A stretch of 18,370 bases of DNA from an uncultured Hyphomicrobiales bacterium (GCA_903932565.1 CAIZGQ010000160.1:1-18370); one strand, 5' to 3'. Shown: positions 1-6,778, counted from the first letter of the stretch. Notes: generated by a model not told the origin, from the sequence alone. Made by a program: numbers and translations.

Positions 1-18
1 AATCGGAGCTATTGCATC

Positions 19-477
19 ATGAACAAGCTCAATAATCGGATCCCGCCGCCAGTCCTGTTCACGCTTGTGGCTTTGGCCATGTGGGCGGCAAGTCTCCTGA
101 TTCCGCACTCAGATATCGTCGGCACTGCGCGCTGGCCGCTCACGATAGGTTTTGTTGTCCTTGGCCTGATCGGCCCACTCGGCATCCTGGAATTTAGGAA
201 TGCGAAAACGACCATCGATCCCGTGCGGATCGAGCGAGCGACGGCCCTCGTCACTAAAGGCGCGTTCCGGCTGACCCGCAATCCGATGTATGTCAGCATG
301 GCGAGCCTTCTCGTCTCCTTTGCATTTTATCTTGGCGTGCCGTGGACCTTTCTCGGACCGCTGATGTTTGTGCTGTTCATCACGCGGTTCCAGATCATTC
401 CTGAAGAGAAGGCAATGACCGCCAAATTTGGCGACGAGTATGCCGTTTATAAGCTGCGTGTTCGACGCTGGCTGTGA
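19..477 (+). CDS. Isoprenylcysteine carboxyl methyltransferase (ICMT/PEMT)-family membrane protein
   Basis: A 152-residue integral membrane protein with about four hydrophobic segments. The C-terminal half carries the family hallmark: TRNPMYVS near residue 88, then a conserved EE pair (residues 129-130) and a closing kFGdeYavYKlrVRRWL block. In this superfamily these residues bind S-adenosylmethionine and position the substrate at the membrane face. Bacterial members are mostly uncharacterised and methylate unknown lipids or small molecules; a prenyl-cysteine substrate is not implied. The length fits the short bacterial group. The ATG has a GGAG ribosome site at 5-8. It is followed by a gene-free stretch and seems to be a separate unit from the regulator downstream. 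The family call is firm and the substrate unknown. Confidence 0.85.
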   Translation: MNKLNNRIPPPVLFTLVALAMWAASLLIPHSDIVGTARWPLTIGFVVLGLIGPLGILEFRNAKTTIDPVRIERATALVTKGAFRLTRNPMYVSMASLLVSFAFYLGVPWTFLGPLMFVLFITRFQIIPEEKAMTAKFGDEYAVYKLRVRRWL

Positions 478-801
478 ATTTCGATGGCAGTGCAGGCCAC
501 AAATGAGGTCCGTGTCATTATGAGGATTGTGCCTGAGGTGACACGGCAGGAGTGGTCCGGATTTGACCATAATCTTCCGGCCGGTTCCCCCTCCATGAGA
601 TGGGAGATTGGCCAAGGGGGCGAGGCTTCAAAGACGATCTGCCCGGCTACTCTTCCAATTGCATCTGATCGACCAGAAGAATATGGAAGAAAAGTCCGGG
701 CACAGGCCGTTAGCAGTCAGGAAACCCGGATCGCCTCCGAAGTTGCAGGAACCTTTCCTTTTCACTCAAGGTAAGGCCGATCATTTCAGGATATCAACAG
801 C
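478..801. other. Gene-free stretch with nested inverted repeats
   Basis: 324 bases between the methyltransferase and the XRE-cupin gene. Two short frames run through it, but their translations show no family resemblance and I do not call them genes. Three dyads are visible: CCGTGTCA/TGACACGG (510-517 with 539-546); CCCCCT/AGGGGG (587-592 with 615-620) enclosing CCAT-GAG-ATGG; and TCCGGG/CCCGGA in the 690-735 area. The last is flanked by short matches to cobalamin-riboswitch boxes, but the conserved core is absent. It may hold a promoter and structured leader for the regulator at 802, or a small RNA; nothing proves either. Confidence 0.4.
510..546. repeat. 8-bp perfect inverted repeat after the methyltransferase gene
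   Basis: CCGTGTCA at 510-517 and TGACACGG at 539-546 are exact reverse complements separated by 21 bases, starting 32 bases after the stop of the methyltransferase gene. There is no T-run after either arm, so it is not a standard intrinsic terminator. It could be a factor-assisted terminator or a regulator site. Confidence 0.5.
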
Positions 802-1389
802 TTGAATACCGAAAATGCCTCTGACAATTCTCAGCTTTCGGTTTTGGCGGACGAGATACGTCAGTTGAGAAAGCGGAACAACCTGTCACTTGAAATGCTC
901 GCAGACGCATCCGGTGTGAGCCGGTCAATGATCTCGAAAATTGAGCGGTGTGAAACGGTCCCTTCGACGGTTGTTCTCTCGAAACTCGCGGAAGCCCTGG
1001 GTGTCACTTTTTCCAAATTGATGGCGACGGAGATCGAACGGGAAATCGTACACATTCCAGCGGCCCGCCAACCGGTGTTGCAGGATGCCGAAACTGGATT
1101 TCTGCGTCGATGCATTTCCCCTGTGCTCCCCGGTCGAGGCATCGACTGGGTGCTGAATACGCTCCCGCCTGAAGCGGAAACCGGAAATTTCGTGGCGCAC
1201 CGCAGAGGTGTCGAAGAATACATCTACATGCTTCGGGGACGGATGCGGGTCACAATTGGGGACCAGCGTATTACAATGAACCCCGGTGATTCCCTTTATT
1301 TTCAGGCAGATACGGATCATTCCTTTTTCAATCTCGGCAAAGCGCAGTGTGAATATTTCCTGGTAATTGATACATCAAAGGTCCGGTGA
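802..1389 (+). CDS. XRE-family transcriptional regulator with C-terminal cupin domain
   Basis: A 195-residue cytoplasmic DNA-binding protein. Residues 15-69 form a lambda-repressor-type helix-turn-helix (LSLEMLADASGVSRSMISKIERCETVPS), followed by a linker and a C-terminal cupin barrel at about 120-188 with RGVEEYIYMLRGRMRV and a PGDSLYF second motif. The length is normal for XRE-cupin regulators, which usually sense a small metabolite in the cupin pocket and control a neighbouring uptake or catabolic operon. The frame opens with TTG at 802; an AGGA at 788-791 supports it, and there is no earlier in-phase start. The sigma-54-led operon starting at 1698 is the obvious candidate target, perhaps through the palindromes at 1401-1582, but this is inference. 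The ligand is unknown. Confidence 0.88.
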   Translation: MNTENASDNSQLSVLADEIRQLRKRNNLSLEMLADASGVSRSMISKIERCETVPSTVVLSKLAEALGVTFSKLMATEIEREIVHIPAARQPVLQDAETGFLRRCISPVLPGRGIDWVLNTLPPEAETGNFVAHRRGVEEYIYMLRGRMRVTIGDQRITMNPGDSLYFQADTDHSFFNLGKAQCEYFLVIDTSKVR

Positions 1390-1400
1390 CGATCCATTTC

Positions 1401-1418
1401 AGTAGATTTTTTTCTACT
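1401..1418. repeat. AGTAGA-T6-TCTACT hairpin/operator-like dyad
   Basis: AGTAGA (1401-1406) and TCTACT (1413-1418) pair perfectly around six T residues, 11 bases after the stop of the XRE-cupin gene. As RNA the stem is weak and the T-run sits in the loop, so a terminator role is doubtful. The core TAGA..TCTA recurs at 1485-1493, which favours a protein-binding site. Confidence 0.4.
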
Positions 1419-1464
1419 CTGGGAGCATGCAAACCGGCCCACTCTGAGCCAGTTCGTTGCCTTA

Positions 1465-1495
1465 TTAGCTTCCAAGCTAACTTTTAGATTCTAAA
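1465..1495. promoter_or_regulatory. Two adjacent palindromes, candidate enhancer/operator sites
   Basis: TTAGCTT-CC-AAGCTAA (1465-1480) is a perfect 16-base palindrome. Two bases later TTTAGA-T-TCTAAA (1483-1495) is a perfect 13-base palindrome. Their centres lie about 150-170 bases upstream of the transcription start predicted from the sigma-54 promoter at 1616-1630. That is the usual distance for the upstream binding site of a sigma-54 activator. They could equally be sites for the XRE-cupin regulator. Confidence 0.4.
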
Positions 1496-1561
1496 CGCAT
1501 TTTCAAATAAACGCGTCGGAATAGGCCTGCTTTAATTCAAACATCTTTGATTAAATTTACG

Positions 1562-1582
1562 CCATCCCATCCACTGGGACGG
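1562..1582. promoter_or_regulatory. Imperfect 21-bp dyad upstream of the sigma-54 promoter
   Basis: CCaTCCCA-TCCAC-TGGGAcGG: seven of eight positions pair across a five-base centre. It lies 34 bases upstream of the -24 element, closer than activator sites usually are, so it may be a repressor or accessory site. Confidence 0.3.
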
Positions 1583-1615
1583 CGACGGCTGATTGTTTTT
1601 AAACCCAAAAAATCT

Positions 1616-1630
1616 TGGCACAGCTCTTGC
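1616..1630 (+). promoter_or_regulatory. Sigma-54 (RpoN) promoter, -24/-12
   Basis: TGGCAC-AGCTC-TTGC matches the RpoN consensus TGGCAC-N5-TTGC with no mismatch. The invariant GG (1617-1618) and GC (1629-1630) have the required ten-base spacing. The predicted start of transcription is about 1641-1643, giving a leader of about 55 bases before the transporter ATG at 1698. Such promoters are silent without an AAA+ activator. No activator gene lies in the window, so NtrC or a distant regulator would be needed. Confidence 0.85.
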
Positions 1631-1697
1631 CTCCACTTTAGTGGATAAATTTCCCTTGTAGGGGAATTCCTCCTAGGATACTTAGCGGGAGTGACAC

Positions 1698-3005
1698 ATG
1701 AGCATGACAGCCACCTTGTCGGATCTAACAGCGGCCAAGTCGAAAATGCGATCCATCGTTTTTGCGGGCAGTGTCGGCACCATTATCGAGTGGTATGATT
1801 TTTTGATTTATGCCACTGCGGCAGCCCTTGTTTTCAATAAGACTTTCTTTCCGACCGTCGATCCCCTGACGGGGACACTCGCAGCACTCGGAACTTATGC
1901 CGTGGGCTTTTTGGCTCGACCGCTCGGCGGCGCATTGTTCGGTCACTTTGGCGACCGGCTTGGACGAAAATCCATGCTGGTTCTAACCATGTTCGTCATG
2001 GGCCTCAGCACATTCTTTATTGGGCTGCTCCCAAATTATGCATCCATCGGCGTACTTGCTCCGATCCTCCTTATTCTCCTGCGAATTATCCAGGGCATAG
2101 GTCTGGGCGGCGAGTGGGGCGGCGCATCCTTGATGGTGATCGAGCATTCACCCGACAAACAAAGGGGCTTTTATGGGAGCTTTGTACAAATCGGCTTTCC
2201 AATCGGATTGGTGCTCGCAACCCTTGTCTTCTCGCTCGCGACCAAACTTCCCGAAGCGGATTTCCAAGCCTGGGGATGGCGAATTCCATTTTTGGCAAGC
2301 ATTTTCCTGCTGACGATCGGGACATTCATCCGGTCGAGGATTCCCGAGACACCAGTTTTCGAGCGGCTTAAGGCAACTGACGGGCTGTCAAAAAATCCTG
2401 TCGGCGAAGCTGTCAGCAAGAACTTCAAGACCTTCATGATTGCTGTGGGACTTAAACTTTCAGAAGTCTCCTGGGTTTACATGCTCACAGTGTTTGTTGT
2501 CGTGTACGCGACGACAAAACTCGCCCTGCCCAAGCAGATTTTGCTGGATGCAGTCATGTATGCAGCGCTCCTTGAGCTGATCACGCTGCCCCTGTTTGGC
2601 TGGTTGTCAGACAAGATCGGCCGCCGTCCACTCTTCATCATCGGCGCCTTGTTCACAATGGCATTTGCATTTCCACTCTTCTGGATGCTGGAAACCAAAA
2701 GCGTCGCGATGGTTACAATGGCGATCGTCATTGCAATGAACTTCGGCCATGGAATGATGTTTGGCCTGGAGTCCACTTATTTTCCTGAGCTGTTTGGGCC
2801 GCGCGTTCGCTATAGCGGTGCCTCTTTCGGATTTCAGGTCGCAGCAGCGATTGGCGGGGGCTTTTCACCCATCATTGCAACCGGGCTGGTTGGCTACTTC
2901 GGCGGCACAGCAGGCGTCTCGGTCATGATGATTGGCATCGCACTGCTGACACTTTGGGCAGCCTATGCCGCCCGCGAAACAAAAGACGAATCTCTGATCG
3001 GCTAA
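1698..3005 (+). CDS. MHS-family (major facilitator) metabolite:H+ symporter
   Basis: A 435-residue, 12-helix inner-membrane transporter of the major facilitator superfamily. The N-terminal GTIIEWYDFLIY is the signature of the metabolite:H+ symporter group (ShiA, ProP, KgtP, CitA). The cytoplasmic loop GHFGDRLGRKS (about residues 80-90) is the conserved MFS loop 2-3 motif, with a second copy GWLSDKIGRRP in the C-terminal half. Members import organic acids, betaines or other polar small molecules with protons. It is first in an operon driven by the sigma-54 promoter at 1616-1630, so it probably imports the substrate handled by the four downstream enzymes. An alternative ATG two codons on changes little. 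The substrate cannot be read from the sequence. Confidence 0.92.
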   Translation: MSMTATLSDLTAAKSKMRSIVFAGSVGTIIEWYDFLIYATAAALVFNKTFFPTVDPLTGTLAALGTYAVGFLARPLGGALFGHFGDRLGRKSMLVLTMFVMGLSTFFIGLLPNYASIGVLAPILLILLRIIQGIGLGGEWGGASLMVIEHSPDKQRGFYGSFVQIGFPIGLVLATLVFSLATKLPEADFQAWGWRIPFLASIFLLTIGTFIRSRIPETPVFERLKATDGLSKNPVGEAVSKNFKTFMIAVGLKLSEVSWVYMLTVFVVVYATTKLALPKQILLDAVMYAALLELITLPLFGWLSDKIGRRPLFIIGALFTMAFAFPLFWMLETKSVAMVTMAIVIAMNFGHGMMFGLESTYFPELFGPRVRYSGASFGFQVAAAIGGGFSPIIATGLVGYFGGTAGVSVMMIGIALLTLWAAYAARETKDESLIG

Positions 3006-3022
3006 AGCAAAACAGGGCTCCT

Positions 3023-3643
3023 ATGTTGTTTGGAATCTTCATTTACGACGGTGTGGAGCCGATCGATCTGGCAACGTTCGGCGTGCTTTCCATGGCACGC
3101 CGAATAGCACCAGAAATAAAGATCTGCATGATCGCGCCCAAAGCTGGACCAGTAAGATTATCCAATGATCTCGTCGTGATGGCGCAATTTGGAATAGACA
3201 GCGCGCCTGTCTGCCAGGTCATCATTGTGACTGGCGGCCCGGGATGGGAGGCGCAATCGCAATCTAAGGCGACGTTGGATTACATCCGACAGGTTCACGC
3301 GTCAGGCAAAGTGGCATCTGTGTGCACGGGAGCAATGATCCTTGCAGCAAGCGGCGTTTTGGACAAAAAGGCCGCGACGACCAAGAGAGCTATCATTCCT
3401 CCAGAACTCTCACCGCTGGCTCAATTGCGTGACATGTATCCCGATATCAACGTGCGCGAAGCGCCAATCGTTGATGCCGGATCTGTCGTGACCGGTGGAG
3501 GCGTTACTCTGTGTATTGATACGACGCTTTATATCCTCGGGCAGTTGCTCGGAGAGAAGGTCGCAAATGAAACCGCACGCATCATTGAGTACCAACGTGC
3601 GCTCAAAGCAAATGCATATGGCGATGAATTTCTAGCCGGTTAA
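3023..3643 (+). CDS. DJ-1/PfpI-family protein, isonitrile hydratase-like
   Basis: A 206-residue single-domain protein of the DJ-1/PfpI (class I glutamine-amidotransferase-like) fold. The nucleophile elbow is ASVCTGAMILAASGVL with Cys101-Thr102. An acidic loop GVEPIDLATFGV (Glu12, Asp15) lies near the N-terminus, and the VTGGGVTLCIDTTLYIL block near the C-terminus is typical of the GlxA/isonitrile-hydratase branch. Pseudomonas putida isonitrile hydratase uses a Cys-Thr pair and an Asp at comparable places, hence the comparison; activity on isonitriles is inference. There is no AraC-type DNA-binding domain, so it is not a GlxA regulator. The ATG at 3023 is chosen because it follows the transporter stop by 17 bases and begins the domain cleanly. 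An upstream in-phase start would overlap the transporter. Confidence 0.82.
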   Translation: MLFGIFIYDGVEPIDLATFGVLSMARRIAPEIKICMIAPKAGPVRLSNDLVVMAQFGIDSAPVCQVIIVTGGPGWEAQSQSKATLDYIRQVHASGKVASVCTGAMILAASGVLDKKAATTKRAIIPPELSPLAQLRDMYPDINVREAPIVDAGSVVTGGGVTLCIDTTLYILGQLLGEKVANETARIIEYQRALKANAYGDEFLAG

Positions 3644-3674
3644 TATCCAATCATGATCAAATCGGAGATACTAC

Positions 3675-4073
3675 ATGTATATCAAAAGCCTCGTAGCTAC
3701 TGACAAAGCAGCACCAGCTGTCGGCCCTTATTCGCAGGCAACACGAACAGAACAGATGGTGTTTGCGTCCGGGCAGCTTCCAATCGATCCAGTTTCTGGC
3801 AACGTTCCCGAGGGAATTGAAAAGCAGACTCATCAGTCGCTGGCAAATCTGAAAGCCGTACTGGAAGCTGGCGGCGCATCGCTGGCAAGTGTCCTCAAGA
3901 CAACAGTCTTCCTTAAAAACATGGGTGATTTTGCTGTCATGAACGGGATCTATGCCGAGTACTTCGGCGAGGCACCGCCAGCCCGTTCAACTGTTGAAGT
4001 CGCGCAGCTCCCCAAGGATGCTTTGGTTGAAGTCGAGGCTATTGCAGTTCGCACGAAGGGAGCGATTCCGTGA
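3675..4073 (+). CDS. RidA/YjgF/YER057c/UK114-family deaminase
   Basis: A 132-residue protein, full length for the family. RidA proteins are cytosolic homotrimers that hydrolyse reactive enamine/imine intermediates to ketone and ammonia. The key residues are present: VGPYSQA with Tyr19, Ser32 in the FASGQLPID strand, Arg104 in PPARSTVEVAQLPKDALVEVEAIA (the carboxylate-binding arginine, number 105 in Salmonella RidA) and Glu119/Glu121. The arginine makes an active deaminase likely. A GGAG ribosome site at 3664-3667 precedes the ATG. The stop overlaps the start of the MOSC gene, so the two are translationally coupled. Within this operon it probably clears or processes an imine made from an amine or N-containing substrate. 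Confidence 0.92.
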   Translation: MYIKSLVATDKAAPAVGPYSQATRTEQMVFASGQLPIDPVSGNVPEGIEKQTHQSLANLKAVLEAGGASLASVLKTTVFLKNMGDFAVMNGIYAEYFGEAPPARSTVEVAQLPKDALVEVEAIAVRTKGAIP

Positions 4074-4654
4074 ACTTTTATTCAACACCCAAAATGCCAC
4101 CGACCATGACTGAGGCGTTCGAACATCCGGCTGGATCTGTGGCTGCAAAGTCAGCGGGTGGTGCAACCCACTGGCTCGGCAAATTGCTCCATATCCATAT
4201 TGCGCCCAGTGCCAGCTATGAGATGGAAGAATTGCAAGAGGCCCAGTGCATAGCTGGTCGCGGGATTATGGGTGACCGCTATTACAATGGAACTGGCACA
4301 TATTCACCAAAGCCGGATGTTCGGGAAGTGACTCTGTTTGAGCAAGAAGTGCTTGACGCACTTTCACGCAACGATCCACCTATGCAGAATGGGTCGATCG
4401 TACTCGAACCAAAAGATCATCGGCGAAATCTTACCGTTGTCGGTGTGCCATTGAATCATCTTGTGGGTCGGCGCTTCAGGGTCGGAGAGGTTGTGCTGAG
4501 AGGTGGCAGGCTGAACTTCCCGTGCAAATATTTGGAGGAACTCCTCGGCGCACCGGTTTTTCTTCCCCTGTACAATCGCTCAGGCCTCAACTGCAGCATT
4601 GAAATTGGTGGCATTCTCCGTCCAGGAGATCAAATCGAGTTGCTTGATTCATGA
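4070..4654 (+). CDS. MOSC-domain molybdenum-cofactor protein
   Basis: A 194-residue protein with one MOSC domain (about residues 37-192). GIMGDRYYNGTGTYS (65-79), VTLFEQEVLDAL (87-98), RRNLTVVGVPLNHLVGRRFRVGE (118-140) and NFPCKYLEELLG (149-160) match the family. Cys152 is the conserved cysteine expected to ligate molybdenum, as in mARC and YcbX. Known MOSC enzymes (mARC, YcbX, YiiM) reduce N-hydroxylated compounds and need an electron donor. Here the next gene encodes a suitable reductase. The GTG start overlaps the RidA stop (GTGA) and has an AGGGAG ribosome site 7-9 bases upstream, better than the ATG at 4094. About 35 residues before the domain have no recognised motif. There is no fused ferredoxin domain, unlike YcbX. 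Confidence 0.85.
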   Translation: MNFYSTPKMPPTMTEAFEHPAGSVAAKSAGGATHWLGKLLHIHIAPSASYEMEELQEAQCIAGRGIMGDRYYNGTGTYSPKPDVREVTLFEQEVLDALSRNDPPMQNGSIVLEPKDHRRNLTVVGVPLNHLVGRRFRVGEVVLRGGRLNFPCKYLEELLGAPVFLPLYNRSGLNCSIEIGGILRPGDQIELLDS

Positions 4655-5592
4655 CCGCTCGCCTCATCATGAAATTACGCGTGGAGAACATTCGGCACAC
4701 AGCACCGGAGGTACTTCACCTAGAACTCGTTCATCCGCAACGGCCGGTTTTGCCGGAATGGACCGCGGGCGCGCATGTGGATTTACGCTTGCCGGATGGT
4801 CGTATTCGGCAATATTCCTTGTGCGGCGATCCGCTTGATCGATCCCGATACGAAATCGCAATCAAGCGTGAAATGAATGGCCGCGGCGGATCAATATGGG
4901 CTCACGAAAACCTGCAAGAAGGCAGTGAGGCACATGTTTCCGCACCTCGAAATAATTTTCCACTTAATAACAAAGGGGAGCGATATATCCTGATTGCGGG
5001 AGGCATTGGAATAACGCCGCTGCTTGCGATGGCTCGAAGCTTGCGGCATTCAGGTCGGGAATTCGCTTTTCATTATTGCACGCGCTCGAACGTCGAAGCC
5101 CCTCTTCTTGACGAGCTTGTTAAGGTCTGCGGGGAAAATCTGCATTGCTGGTTTTCCAAAGAGGGAAAGCGTTTCGAGCCATCTGTGATTGGCCCTTACA
5201 CCTCTGGCACTCAAATTTACATGTGCGGACCTCAAGGGCTTCTGGATTCTGTTGTGTCGTCGTTAAGTGGCTGGCCGGATGACAACGTTCATATCGAGGC
5301 CTTTCAAATGACCTCGGATGAAAATTTCAAGCCGGAACCATTTGAAGTCACGCTTGCGTCAACAGGTGAGACGTTTTTGGTGCCTGCCGACAAGTCGATG
5401 CTTGATGTCTTGCGACAGCACGATTTTCTTATGTCCTCATCCTGCGAAATCGGGCTGTGTGGCAGTTGCGAGTGCGGCTATCGGGATGGCGTTGTCATCC
5501 ATCGGGATAAAGTTCTGCCCACATCCAAACGACAAGACCGGCTCATGTTGTGCGTATCGCGGGCCCGCGTAAGCGTAACGCTTGAACTTTAA
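4651..5592 (+). CDS. Phthalate-dioxygenase-reductase-type (PDR/VanB) FMN/2Fe-2S oxidoreductase
   Basis: A 313-residue cytosolic electron-transfer protein. Order: flavin-binding barrel with RQYSLCGDP (53-61), NAD-binding fold with GGIGITPLLAMAR (117-129) and MCGPQGL (191-197), then a C-terminal plant-type 2Fe-2S ferredoxin domain. The cluster cysteines are Cys265, Cys270, Cys273 (CEIGLCGSC) and Cys301. The length matches the PDR family, which passes electrons from NAD(P)H through FMN to a partner oxygenase. No Rieske oxygenase is nearby. The partner is most likely the MOSC protein, whose stop codon overlaps this ATG (ATGA). No clear ribosome site precedes either ATG (4651 or 4669), consistent with coupled translation. 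It is the last gene of the sigma-54 operon. Confidence 0.9.
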   Translation: MTARLIMKLRVENIRHTAPEVLHLELVHPQRPVLPEWTAGAHVDLRLPDGRIRQYSLCGDPLDRSRYEIAIKREMNGRGGSIWAHENLQEGSEAHVSAPRNNFPLNNKGERYILIAGGIGITPLLAMARSLRHSGREFAFHYCTRSNVEAPLLDELVKVCGENLHCWFSKEGKRFEPSVIGPYTSGTQIYMCGPQGLLDSVVSSLSGWPDDNVHIEAFQMTSDENFKPEPFEVTLASTGETFLVPADKSMLDVLRQHDFLMSSSCEIGLCGSCECGYRDGVVIHRDKVLPTSKRQDRLMLCVSRARVSVTLEL

Positions 5593-5694
5593 AGAAAATG
5601 ACAGTCGTATTTCTCTGTTTGCTACAGGTTGCTCAATAACCTCAAAATATCGCTCTTCCTCATTCGTCCGCGAATTGAAGCAGTTCCATGAGCC

Positions 5695-6612
5695 TCAGCT
5701 GGACGCTGGAGTTTGAAGTCCTAAACCGAGCGAAACCCGGTCGAAGAGTCTGGGCCCCGCTTCCGTGCAAAAGTCCAGATAAGCGCGCACGAGGGTCGAG
5801 AGAAAGCGGTGAGAATGATAAAGCAGGCTCGCGTCCTGCAACGGCAGTTTGTGATCCGGTAAAAGTTCAACAAGCCGCCCGTCGGCGATCGCCTGCTGCG
5901 CCAGAAAGGGCGGGAGTTCAGTGACCAGCTCGCCAGCCAGGGCGCTTTGTAACAAGTGCTGATAATCGTTCGTCATCAGGATCGCAGAGGGCTCGAACCG
6001 CTCCGCTCCGAGCCGCCAAATGGGCCGCACCTCGATACCACTGCTCCATACGCCACATGCAAAGTGATGCAGATCTGTTGGAACAGATGGCATGCTGTGA
6101 GCCGCGATGAGCTTGGGAGCAGCGACCAGCATATGGCGATAGCTGACAACACGGCGAGCAACCAATGTATCGTCAGCCACATCACCAAGTCGAAGAACCA
6201 CATCGATGCCTTCCTGCACCAGGTCGATGCGACGCTCCGTGGAATAAACGACTAACTGGATGTCGGGATATCGCGCGCGAAAATCACGCAAAAGGGTCCA
6301 CCAGGGCGCGAAATTCGGTGGCACAGACAGCCGCAGTCGCCCCTTCAACGCCGATTGGTCGTTCCTGACAGACTGTTCGCCGTCCGACAGCATCTCAATT
6401 CCCCGCACGGCATATTCGTAGAGCCGCGTCCCGGCCTCGGTTAACCGCACGCCGCGCGTCGAGCGTTCGAACAACTGAACTTTCAGCTCGCGTTCGAGAT
6501 CACGCACCCGTCGGCTCAAGGTCGGCAAGGGTATGGCCGAGCGTTCCGCAGCTGCGGAGAGACTGCCGGCCTGAACAACCGCAACGAACATCTTTGTCGC
6601 ATTCAGGTCCAT
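5695..6612 (-). CDS. LysR-family transcriptional regulator
   Basis: A LysR-type regulator of about 305 residues. The N-terminal winged helix-turn-helix reads MDLNATKMFVAVVQAGSLSA, then AAERSAIPLPTLSRRVRDLE and LFERSTRGVRLTEAG (about residues 1-60). The substrate-binding domain follows to the end, with LRLSVPPNF opening the effector domain. It belongs to the CrgA/AaeR-like group in which the effector domain starts LrlsaP. It diverges from the dehydrogenase gene at 6779 and probably controls it and itself. The ATG at 6612 is preferred over the GTG one codon earlier because a GAGAGG ribosome site sits five bases before it. That site lies inside the dyad at 6618-6637, which suggests autoregulation. 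Its inducer is unknown. Its 3' end faces the end of the reductase gene with 102 bases between. Confidence 0.9.
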   Translation of the reverse strand: MDLNATKMFVAVVQAGSLSAAAERSAIPLPTLSRRVRDLERELKVQLFERSTRGVRLTEAGTRLYEYAVRGIEMLSDGEQSVRNDQSALKGRLRLSVPPNFAPWWTLLRDFRARYPDIQLVVYSTERRIDLVQEGIDVVLRLGDVADDTLVARRVVSYRHMLVAAPKLIAAHSMPSVPTDLHHFACGVWSSGIEVRPIWRLGAERFEPSAILMTNDYQHLLQSALAGELVTELPPFLAQQAIADGRLVELLPDHKLPLQDASLLYHSHRFLSTLVRAYLDFCTEAGPRLFDRVSLGLGLQTPASS

Positions 6613-6617
6613 CACAG

Positions 6618-6673
6618 CCTCTCAAATTCGATAGAGGATATCTCAGAAATCGATCTACATTCTCATAATTGAT
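6618..6673. promoter_or_regulatory. LysR operator candidate with three TCTCA direct repeats and a -10 box
   Basis: TCTCAaattcGAT (6620-6632), TCTCAgaaatcGAT (6641-6654) and TCTCATaattGAT (6661-6673) start 21 and 20 bases apart, i.e. on one face of the helix. CCTCT-N10-AGAGG (6618-6637) is a perfect dyad over the regulator's ribosome site. CATAAT (6664-6669) is a good -10 for the dehydrogenase; the position 17 bases upstream, where a -35 should be, is a repeat (TCTCAG) instead, as expected for an activated promoter. Confidence 0.5.
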
Positions 6674-6778
6674 GCGCCTAACTCTTGTCCAGACGCGATG
6701 GCGGCGACTGGATGGTCCAGCGCTGCTGGTCGTCAAAAGATCAACTGCAATGCGGTTGGGCGTGAAGGATGTGACGTC

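Noticed and set aside
675..745. Cobalamin riboswitch: GAAAAGTCCGGGCACAGGCC and AGTCAGGAAACCCGG resemble two conserved boxes
   Set aside because: The boxes are almost adjacent and the conserved core (including the GCCACTG box and its stems) is missing. The downstream gene is not a B12 or cobalt gene. A simple TCCGGG/CCCGGA hairpin explains the sequence.
484..805. Two overlapping short plus-strand frames (484-774 and 608-805) before the XRE-cupin gene
   Set aside because: Their translations are low-complexity with no family resemblance. They overlap each other in different phases and run through inverted repeats.
5626..5642. AGGTT-N7-AACCT stem between the convergent reductase and LysR genes as a terminator
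   Set aside because: The stem is only five pairs, AT-rich and lacks a T-run on either strand. It is too weak to call.
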